Source: Pegea sp. RAD2-039
Lineage: Eukaryota; Chordata; Thaliacea; Salpida; Salpidae
Direction: 5' to 3'
DNA: 64,000 nt
Assembly (NCBI GenBank): GCA_034620365.1
Contig: JAQGEQ010000003.1
Location: 868,001 to 932,000 of the forward strand
This document shows positions 51,310 to 61,600 of the stretch, piece after piece; the stretch's first letter is position 1; each line of letters opens with the position of its first letter. The translations under genes and the position numbers were made by a program. Below the pieces are notes generated by a model, which made no database searches, was not told the origin of the DNA, and saw only the letters and a program-made list of their open reading frames with translations.

Positions 51310-51615
51310 CATGCAGTAAGATTCCACTCTCCACTCCAACAAGATAAGAACAGGCTATCTGATGCATCTACAATCAGCTGACGTTACAAGAGCTGCCAGA
51401 GTAGCACTGAGTACAGAGATAAACTGCTTACGAGGCTACAAATCTGGGATTTAAATGGGAGTTTTCCTAGAAGTGCTGTCATAAATGAGGCTCACGAGGC
51501 CTTTCTACCCGGGCCTCCTATGAACTTTTCCTGGTTTTAAATATTTGTTTCAGGGCTTCCAACTGTCTGCGTGTTGTGCGGGAACGATAACCACTACCTT
51601 AAGGAGACACTACAT
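51310..51615 (-). repeat. tRNA-derived SINE, copy 1
   Basis: On the minus strand the right end (51612 to about 51555) resembles a tRNA-Val-like head: A-box-like TAGTGGTTATC, then CACAACACGCAGACAGT, and a degenerate B box (GTTGGAAGCCC). The body, towards lower coordinates, aligns by eye with copy 2 at 53.2-53.4 kb (shared CAGGAAAA/GAGGAAAA, ACTTCTAG, ATTTAAATCC, AGCCTCGTA, GCAGTTT). The left boundary is approximate. Confidence 0.6.
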
Positions 51616-52555
51616 TACAGGGTATGCAATAAACCAAAGTTATTATATGATTTAACGAAGGCGTGTTAAATTATGTGGCCTTAACTAAATAATCTTATTC
51701 TGAGGCAGATAAGTAACCAGCGTTACAGTAAACAAATTCAATAAAAACTCAAATATTTACAGAAAGAAAAATAACAGCAAAAGCTAACCGAAGCTAACAC
51801 ATATTGATTCAAGCTAAAAAATAATCAGAAACTAAACAAATAATGTAGCAGAATCCTTTAAAAACTCGAGTGAAATGTTTGATGATTGATTAGACAATGA
51901 CTTAGCCCATCATCTTATGCAAATATAAATTCATTTTAATGATGATGTTAATAATATATTCAAATAAAGTAATAGATTGGTGATTGATTCTAAAAGAAAC
52001 GAATAAAGGCAGTAAATTCAATATCGAAAGCTCTTTACAAAAAAGAAAAGGAAATAAGGTCAAGAAAGTTACTGCCAGCTTTAAACACTATCCAAAACGA
52101 TGGAAGACTTTAACGCACTCTGCAAGCTCTTTAATTATTTTTAAATTACTTGTTAAATTCAAAGATGATTTGGCTCTTAAGGTTCTGATTTTTGGAGATT
52201 AAACAAATGATTAAAATGAACATGAACATTTTGATTAAGACCTTTCTGGTGCTGTGACGTTAAAAAGGATTTTATAAGGGCAGTGAACAGCTTTTGAAGT
52301 TGGCTTCAACTAATAAAGATATTTACAGAAGCTTAACTGAAGAAACCTTGCAGAGATTTTTATTTGATACTTGAACTTGTTGCGAAACAAATTTCAGGAA
52401 TTTTCATTTATGATAACGTCATGTCAGAATATCTTTACAAAATGTTTATTACTTACTTTGCATAAACTGTTGATATTCTAATTCACTTATGATCACTTTT
52501 GATTATATGTCTATCTTAGCATTGTTCATATCAGACAGAAAAACTAGTTAAAGCT
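51616..52555. other. Intergenic; one unsupported ORF
   Basis: A Lys-rich 72-codon plus-strand ORF (51984-52202) has no recognisable family and no clear splice partners. Nothing else seen. Confidence 0.4.
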
Positions 52556-52645
52556 TGAAATTTATTGATTTATTTCAATAAATGCGAAGGAGGGTACTTG
52601 AAAAGAGCACCTCTCGCTAACACACATTTCTTACATCTTAGAATA
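52556..52645 (-). repeat. LINE family A, minimal 3'-end copy (about 90 bp)
   Basis: Only the extreme 3' end is present: the A/T-rich terminus and the hairpin at 52590-52613, followed by gctaacacaca. In RNA sense the stem is GGTGC/GTACC, with one G-U wobble. Confidence 0.75.
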
Positions 52646-53039
52646 AATTTTCCAGTAAAGGAACGTTTTAACGCTTAATAACAATTTAATCATTTAGTGA
52701 CCAACTAATTTCGTTTTTGATGTTTTCATTTGATTTTTAAAAGCCTTCAACATTAAACTACAAACATTTAAACTCAGTTTAACAGTCTTATAGCTTAGCT
52801 ACCTGTTTGATAAGTCTTTATAAATTTTTATAACTAACAAGTTGTTCTTATCGTATACAATTAGTACTTTAATAGAAACTACAACTTTATTTACAGCTGT
52901 TCATATAAATTTGTTAGTTATTAATCAAAAACATGTAGAGAAAATCGTTGTAAAAATCAATCTAACAAGTTCTTGTCTTCGTAACCTGCAGTTATTGCTT
53001 CGCTTACAGTTAGCTATATACATTTATTTGTACAACCGA
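52646..53039. other. AT-rich spacer, nothing recognised
   Basis: An ORF at 52842-53156 is open by chance; its last third overlaps LINE B sequence in a different frame. Confidence 0.4.
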
Positions 53040-53775
53040 TGTATTGTATATCTAGCCAGCACAGGCTTTGCTGGGTTGGTCACATACGTCGGATGGAAGA
53101 CGGATTGCTCCCAAGGGATCTGCTGTAGGCATGGTCTGCATCAGTTGAAAAAGTAGCTACAAAACTGGATGGAAATGATAGGATCCAGTTATGACATATT
53201 CAGTAAGACTCTCTATGCAGCGGAATAGAACAGCTGATATACGAGGACAAACTGCCTACGAGGCTTTAACTCTGGATTTAAATTCGAAATTTTGCGTCCT
53301 CTAGAAGTTTTATCATTAAGCAAACTAATAATGCCCTTCTGCCTCGGTTTTTTATGGATTTTTCCTCGTCGCGAATTTGTGTCAGTCTGGGCTTGAACCC
53401 GAGACCTTCTGAGTCACTACACTAAAAAATCTCTTGTATAAAGTGCTCTTAAATGGTAAGCCATACCCAAAAGTAATAACATTGACCGTCCTTGTATTTG
53501 TATTGGACATGTAAGATACATGTAAACATGATATGAAAACATTTAACATCGATACCACTAAGTGGGAAGATATCTCAGCAGATATACGGCGCTCTCTGCT
53601 CCGCAAACAACTAGAGAATAGAAAAAAACTGACATCAAAGAAGAGGTAGAAACCTTAAAACCTTTTCTGGTTCCTTTTTCATTCCACTGTTCTGTTTTTG
53701 ACACTATTTCTGGAGCATACCCATCATACCCATACTCGGCCATAGCTGACCTTTGATTTCTTCTAAGATAATTGT
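53040..53775 (+). mobile_element. LINE family B, second decayed copy, interrupted by a SINE
   Basis: Plus strand from about 53050 encodes LCWVGHIRRMEDGLLPRDLL, matching LRWLGHVQRMDEGWILRDLL of the copy at 8.2 kb. After about 250 bp of unrelated SINE sequence the LINE resumes at about 53560 with SADIRRSLLRKQLENRKKL, which is the region just before the element's terminal zinc finger. The tail ends ctgacctttgatttcttct near 53770, like the 8.6 kb copy. Heavily decayed. Confidence 0.7.
53205..53435 (-). repeat. tRNA-derived SINE, copy 2, nested in LINE B
   Basis: The minus-strand head at about 53430-53385 has GACTCAGAAGGTCTCG followed by an intact B box (GGTTCAAGCCC); the A-box side is truncated. 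The body matches copy 1 at 51.3-51.6 kb. It lies between two pieces of LINE B in the opposite orientation, so it inserted after the LINE. Confidence 0.6.
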
Positions 53776-55999
53776 AATGAATTATTTTAGACTTTTATAT
53801 AAGTTGTATATAATGTGATTATTGCTAGTTGTTTGTGTCACTGTTATTTCTGAATTTATACGAAACACTATTTAAGTATGCTTGCTCTCTTGGCAATAAA
53901 CAAATTTGTAGCATTACATGTCAGCTGATAACTAGCAAATAATTAAACACACATATGTAGCTTTGTAATAATTGTTGAATTTATCAAATTTGAGTTTACA
54001 TAAACTTAGATAGAATTATTAAATTTTGATAGTTATAAAATTTTTTATTTTTTGCTTTTACGTAAATGATATTTTGTAATTTAAATTTCTCTCTGCAAAG
54101 TTTCAATAAAATTAGGTTCTTAAGAGAGAATGAACAGATTAAATGGTCAGGAAGAGTTTTTGATTGGTTTAAACTTGTTAAATTAAAATCTAAGTATACA
54201 TTAATTGAAAGTTTACTAATTTAATTTATTAATTTTCTAATTTTGTAAATATTGTTGCTAAAAAATTATCAGAAACTGAATATGGTTTGAATAAATGGAA
54301 TTTGTTTTAAAATATTCAGGATTCATTTATTTTAAACTTCTTATAACATGAATTGAGATCATACTTCAACATTTTATATTCGTTTTTTGGCTCAAATAAG
54401 AAAATAGTGTATGACGAAAACATTTCAAAGAAACTCTTTTAAAAAAAGCTGTCAACTCAATTTTCTATTTCTTCAAATATAAAAAATTTATGAAATTTAA
54501 TAAAATTACTTGTAATGAAGATTATACGAAATATGATTCAACTTTGGAGGAGCTACAGCAAGTTGCTAGTCCGGAAGTAATTACACTGATCTCTAATTTC
54601 ATAACCCTCAAATCAAATCAGATTTTTAGCTCACGTTCAAGTAAATACGCTTTACACTTTCAGTTTGCATAAAACTAAAATATTGAGATTATTATATGCT
54701 GTTTATGTTTTATTTGAAAAGTAGATTCTAATCAAAGTTTTATAAAAATAAGAATAAATTAAATGTTACTAGATTATTATGAAATTATAAATATTATTTT
54801 ATAATATGCTTTTATCAGTCTTTTATTCCAATGAAAGTTTTATTCGCTGCGGAACTATTTTTCTATGCTATAATAAAAAATCATACCTTATATAGAAAAT
54901 ACAAATCATACTGATTGTAAAATGTAGTTTTTAACATTTCACTTTTATTAATTATATTACTAGAATATGGTTAATATTAGCTCTGAAAACAATTTAAACC
55001 AGACATTTTATTTTTACTAATTACTAAGTAGAGTCAGGAAAAATAATTTCAAATTTTTTAGTAAATTTCACCATTTTTTGTATCACTTATTAGAATAGTT
55101 TTTACGAGTTAACAACAACATAATTTTAAAAACATTTATTTTGTTGTTAAAATATTCTTCAATATATTTATTTAAATTTCTACAACAAACTTTTTAAATT
55201 TTCATTGATAACTAATTAATTTTCAGCTATTTATGAATTATCGCAAATATCCTAAAAATATGAAAATAAGGATGCGTTGACTACTATAACATCCACCAAA
55301 ACCAAAATATGATTTTTAAACTTTTTAGGTATCCTAAAAGTAAACAAATAATGAAAATTTTGAAGAGAATATTTTCACACAGTTTCTAACTAAAATAATT
55401 GAAGCCCTTTGACTTTTTCTAGAGATTAAAGTGTTATTAATCAATTATTTAAATGTTTTATTTTTGATGCAGTTAATTGTTTTGTAATTAAATGTTAAAT
55501 AATTATTTTTAAATGGAGCCTTTAAGAATTTTAATTTGATTAACAAAACTTTAGTTTGTTTTTGTTTATTTAGTTTTGGTGTTTAGCTTTAACTAAGTTT
55601 AAACTAATTAATCAAAAACTGTTTAAATGTTTGTAATCAATTAGAAGTAGACTCAATCAAATATAAAGATTATTAAGTTTTGTTTAAATGAAATAAAATC
55701 TGAACAGTAAATTTATGAAACCATTGTTTGTTGACTTTTAACTTTAATGTGAAAAATATTTCAATCAATAAAAAAAAGGCAAGAAAACAAAGAAAATCAA
55801 CTATTCATTTTTTTAATCATTAAATATTCGAAGCAAGCTAAGCCAGTTATTGTAACCAATAAAATAAAAACTAAGGAAGTAGTGATCAACTGGAGATAGT
55901 CATCCTCACATCTTACTGTAAACTTTCTCTATTAATATTTAAATCTGTTATCACTTGTAAGGTTGTGACGTAAATAGTGTAAGTTGAAAGGTTTAATAA
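53776..55999. other. AT-rich gene-free stretch
   Basis: A 60-codon plus-strand ORF (54490-54672, MKFNKITCNEDYTKY start) is moderately protein-like but has no family signal or splice partner, so it is not called. Otherwise nothing. Confidence 0.4.
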
Positions 56000-58600
56000 G
56001 TCATGTCAAACAAACATGAAATAGTTTTCATGAATCAAGAGATTTAGTGGATTTGCTTCCGGTATTAATAGTCCTACGCTGATAGCATTCAACCATAAAA
56101 GCTTCTTTCTATCCAGTTGTTATTACGAGTTCCGCTTTGAAGCAAATTAAGGAAAATTTCCATCTTCTGTTCCACTTGACTGCATATCTGCATTCGAAAG
56201 TCCGAAATTGATTTGGAATGGATCGAAAAAGACTTTGGTCGAGCTTTTTAGTGTATCCGAAATTGATTTGTTTGTAAAAATTACCTGAACTGAGGTCACA
56301 ACAGGTCGATAATAGGAAGCGAAAAGAAAATTGCAGTTTGCTATTTACATTTCAAATTATTCAGCTTGGTTGTTCGCCACTTGTTCAAGTCACTGATGCT
56401 ACTTTTCAGGCTAATAGGAAGTTTTTCGTCATCAAAAAACAAAAAGAAAACACAAATTTCAAATAATCAAAATCTCGCTAAATAGAGCAGTCATCTACTT
56501 TTAAACTTTAATAATTTTGTTGAAGTTTAACCAATTTTGAAATAAATTTTCGCTTGGAGATATAAGTTTGAAATTTTAACAGTTTATTTATCACTGACTT
56601 TATGTCGACGATTCAACTGAGCAAGAACCCTCAATAACTGATACTGTTTTGTTTACACAACAATATTTCTGACGTAACTCTATTGACCAGACTACAGTTC
56701 TTGTTGTGGTATATTTTGCCTCAGGCTAGCTCTACCTTTAAAATATTTTTATGATTTTCTTTATATTTTCACCTGCATCATTGTTCAGTTAATCTAGCGA
56801 AAGCTTATATTGACCAGTGGTAAGTTTGTCTGCAAACATTTTCGTATTATTCAAGAATTTCTTTATTATTCAAAAGTAAAGAAATCATTTTAGACTTGAT
56901 TGACATTTTCGCTGCTAAAAAACACTAACTGACGTTTGAGAATTGTCGCTTGTGATAAAGACATCTCTCTGCTTAGAAGTTATGTCTTTTATAACTAATT
57001 TAAATTTCGTTAGGTTATAAGAAATCGTATTTTAGTTTGTACATCAAGACTGCTTGCGTAAATAGAAGTATTTATAAAGATAGCAGTTTTGATAACTTTA
57101 TTAACAACTGATAATGTTTGAATACAAATAGTATCTGAAATACACGAGTTATTAGATCAGGCAAAATATTTTACTTGACCACATTTTAATAATTCAAGAA
57201 ACAATTCACTAAAATTGTAAGTTGGAAACATGAAAAAATTGATGAATTCTGAATTGAAGTCAAATGTTCTTAAAAATTTTTCTAAAATTTATTCTCCGGA
57301 AGTCAAAATAACTGTTCCTGAGTTGTTGTCATCATATGAAGATAGAAACTTCTAAAAAAACTTTTTAGTGCTTTTAAATGACGTCACAAATCGAACATTC
57401 TACTGAAGCGACTACTTCTGCCTCCGGCTATCATTGAGGTAGCGAAGAGTAAATTACTTCCCTGTATATCCTCTATGATATAGATGATGATCATGAAGAG
57501 GTTGCTGTAACAGCTTCCATCGCAGCTGGTATATTATGAAAAGTTTTAGGATTTAAATCTAAAGATTGAAATTCAATTTTCACTTCTTAGTATATCTTTA
57601 TCATTTCAAATGTCAACTGACTATTGTGATGTAGACGGAAAAGTAGTTTTATTATTCACGAGTTTTCATCGAAGAAATTTGCAACACAACGGCTGGTTAC
57701 CTGTTGCTGAAACTTGATACCCGTGCGCTTATAGCTTGCTAGGTGCTCTACCAGCTTACAAAACACACTTTCAGAAACAACGAAAAGCTGCTGAGGCATG
57801 AATACGTATCTTGGCTGTCTGTCACAAAAAATAATATTACGAGAACCAAAACAAAATTAATTTTCGAGTTAGATACTTTAAGTCTGATAAAAAAACATTA
57901 ATTTTGGTTGTTATGGAGAACGACATGACGGATTCAACTCTTTATCAGCTGTAGCTAATCTGTTGAATGTGTCAGTGCTTTTACGATTGAAAACCTGTTC
58001 ACACACGGAGTTTATGACGAACAATTCTTTAAACTTTCAATCTCTTAAGTGACTTCTTCTGCTACGTGTCTACTTCAAAATTTCACCAGATTGACACAGA
58101 TTAGTTGTTCTTTGTAGGTGTTCTTATTCAACAAAAAAATTTAAGTAAGCTTCAAAAAGAATAACGTTTTTTTTTATAAGAAAAAGACTAACATGTAAGC
58201 TCTTCGCTCGCTTTAAAAGCAAAAGTCTTGTCGAAAACCGATTTCTCTTTTAATCGGCTTACCACCTTTTTGTGTATTTCCTTTTTGAAAACACTTTCAA
58301 GCCTACTGTTTGCAATTCGGTATTATTTAAAGGTGGATAAAGAGCCGATTTTTAAAGTTTGAAAAGATTAAACCTGATTGGTACTATGCTACAGTAACTA
58401 ATCAAGTTCTTAAAAAGCTTTTAAATGCAGCTTTACGAAATCTGATGACTAAATTTCAACAACTTGACATCACAATAGCTAACTTTGCGTAGGTCCATTA
58501 TGTTGAATTGATGAGCAAGGTCAATCTGGTCAACCCTAGTTTCGTCAACTCCAATAGCGAGCTAATTCAATTAGTCAACGCTATCACGTGATCAGCTATG
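56000..58600 (+). pseudogene. Region of decayed coding-like sequence, identity unknown
   Basis: This stretch is visibly less AT-rich than its surroundings and has several short plus-strand segments with protein-like composition. One at 56160-56288 contains LIWNGSKKTLVELFSVSE. One within about 58335-58590 contains KPDWYYATVTNQVLKKLLN. I recognise no family. It could be a dead host gene or a dead mobile element. Nothing suggests an intact gene. Confidence 0.3.
57709..57760 (-). repeat. tRNA-like fragment (SINE head or tRNA pseudogene)
   Basis: On the minus strand, AAGCTGGTAGAGCACC resembles a tRNA D-arm/A box. It is followed after about 20 nt by GGGTATCAAGTTTC, a degenerate B box. The acceptor and anticodon stems do not pair properly, so this is not a working tRNA gene. 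Confidence 0.4.
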
Positions 58601-61600
58601 TTTAGTTTATGTAGTGAAGCGTAAATTGTAACTAATCCGATCAATCAGAATAGTACTAAGCAAAAAAAAAGTATAACTGCATTTGAGGATTTGTCAAGTT
58701 TGCAGATAGAAATTCTCAGACAGGTAGACAGATCTATATGAGAGCGACTACCACCAATTAGATGATGACTTGAAGTTCCCACGACCAATGAGAAGTTCTG
58801 AATTATAAAAAGAACGTAATCGCCCAAAATTAGGCTGTCTTCGTGTTATATTGTTGTATAATTGATGACATTGTCCATTTATAATCAATTGAAAATCATT
58901 TTTCTACAGTTTATCAAGCAGAAGATATTTTAATCCTTTCAAAATTAATATTTTGAGTTATTGAACGCTTAAATTTAAGTTCCATCTCAATTAATCTTAT
59001 TGAAATCTGAACTAAGTAAATATTAACCTCGGATTTTTTTGCTTGTTTTTTTCAACGACATAAATATCAAATAAAAATTCGACTTAATTGACAATTTTAC
59101 TTAATTTTAAATCTGGTTGGCGCATCTATAAAATATTTATCTACTTTTCTATTTTAACAACAAGTAGATTATAAACTAAGAAAACTGTACAAAAATTTAT
59201 ATTGACAAAAGAATATTATAAAGTTGAAGATAAGAAATAATTTAATAAGCTTCTATAAAGAGTATAATAGATAGTCTTTGAGGTTCAACAATTTTGTTAT
59301 TATTCTTCTTACAAGGCGAAAGTGGAACAATACTCAAGCAGTCTCAACATGCTTGTTTGATTTTAGTTGTGTATCAGAATAAATCCAATTACGTACAAGT
59401 AATGGTAGGCCAAATTGTTATGATTTATAGAGTTGCTAAACTTAAAAAAACAGAATAAATTGGTCTATGATCACTTTAGTATAGAGTCGAAATAATTTTG
59501 AAATTATTGCACCCTGAATCTTGCGTGTCATCTTCGTTATCACTTCTAACTGACTGATGACTTTTCGGTGTGACTTGATGAGTCATTCCGACATATTATC
59601 TTGTTAAGTGATGTCAGGTCGTGACGTCAATATGTAAGGTGGTTTATTTGATCTAATCTTGTTGTTGAATGAAGTAAGTTAGTGATTTTAATTTACTAAA
59701 AGCAGAAAAAAATATTTATTAAAGAATTTATTTATTTCAGATTTTGAAATCCTTATTTTTACAAAATAAAAAATACAGATACAAAAGAACAAGTTAATAA
59801 TTTGATAATAATATTTTCCCATTTTTTAACATAAAAGAAGTATTAATAAATCATAAATAATTTAATGAAATATTAGTAGAAATAATAAATTACTAGATTG
59901 TTTCTTATATTAAAAATATAAAATACAATTTTTGTGAAATGTTATAAATGTCAAGAAATAACTGAAACCAATTTAATAATCAACCATTTTCACCAGAATT
60001 TGTAAATAATAATTGTGTTTAAAGTAAGACTAAAAAATTATAATTACTTCTAATTAGGCGTTTTATTAAAAAGAAAGTTTCATAACAAGAAAAACGTTTG
60101 AGTTTGTTAATAAATTTCTTATTTCAGCTAACATTCATTAAATCTTAATTAGCTTACACCTAAAAAATATCCTTATCTCTTATTCGGTAGGAATAATTTT
60201 ACTTAATGTTGTTTTGCTCTTTTCAAAAAGTTTGTAAATTTCTTAAACAATTTTTAAACTTTTGCTGAAAATGAAGAATACTTTAATAAATTTTTTCTGA
60301 TTATCAAATGCTGTCATATTGGTTTAGAAAACCAACTTGTTTTGTAATTTATTTTTAATACACTTAGAGGCATTAATAAAAATGAATATTTTACGATTAT
60401 TTTCACTGATAACAACATTAAAAAAATGTTTTAAAATCTTTTTTATTTGAACATTCAAATTTTAAATGAGATTTTCTAAGAATAAAAATTTACATAATTC
60501 TTTGTATGCATTAGTCATTGAACAATTTCTTTGAATTGATCTCAGATCATAAAATTCTATAAAATTTAGTTTATTCGCTAAAGTTGAATAAATTAAATTG
60601 AAGTCTACAAAATAAAATTAATTGTTTTGAAAATATTAGATGTGAATATTTTCTAGGACCGATCACCCATAACTTCAAAATATTTGCATCTGAAACTAAG
60701 AAACTCAGCGTGAGACCAACAAACAGTTCATCTAGAAAAATATTTACAGAATGACCAAATAAACCACAGAAATTGTCACTTTAACTCTTTCAATTGAATA
60801 GCAGTCAATCGTAGAATAATAGGAACTGAACCTTAACAATTTATCTTCATTTTATAATATTCAATGATCAAATTCCTTACTAACCTTCAAACATTTTTTA
60901 ATATTCGACATTCAAGTTCAAATTATTTATTTGTCTTCAATTATTTTAATTTATAAAATTAATTTTTGTGTTATATATTATTTGCATCTTCTTATTGACT
61001 ATTTATGATTTAAACCTTTTATTTAGAAATAAAGAAAACAGGATACGCTGTTGCAAATGTCTTATTTATTATTTGCATTTTACTTTCTTCTGCTTATTTG
61101 ATCATAAAACAAAATTTATTATTTTGGATACATAAAAAAGAAAAAAGTTGGGGCATAAACGCAAAAATTTAAATGAAAGAACAAGACATTTGTTTGAAGT
61201 TTTCAGATAAGTAAATTACGAAGAGCGTTTGAAATTGATAATTCGACGAACATAAAAAAATACTTCACTCTGCATCAACCAAAATAACTTCACAACATTT
61301 TATAAGAAATAAAAATTGAATTTTATTAAAATTTTTTCTATCAAACCTAACCCAGGTTATTTTAGTTTTGAAGCTCAGATTTCTACCAACTTTTACCAAT
61401 TCACCTTAAATGTTTTCATTACACAAAAATGATTTCCTCCGGAAACGGTTAATAAACGAGCTATGACGTCAGAACACGCGAAGACAAAAAGATAAAACTT
61501 CAGGTCTGGGAGTCGAAACAAAATTACCGATAATAAGAAAAACGATCTCATTGGTTTGAGCTATCTCATATGCACTGATTTTTACTTCAAATTAGCAATA

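Noticed and set aside
51984-52202. Lys-rich 72-aa plus-strand ORF
   Set aside because: No recognisable family, and overlapping frames look equally protein-like.
53385-53430. Functional tRNA gene
   Set aside because: Good B box, but the A-box side is truncated and no cloverleaf can be folded; better read as a SINE head.
53382-53743. Two minus-strand ORFs of 74 and 61 aa
   Set aside because: Shadows across SINE copy 2 and the LINE B tail.
54490-54672. 60-aa plus-strand ORF
   Set aside because: Moderately plausible composition but no homology, and isolated in AT-rich sequence.
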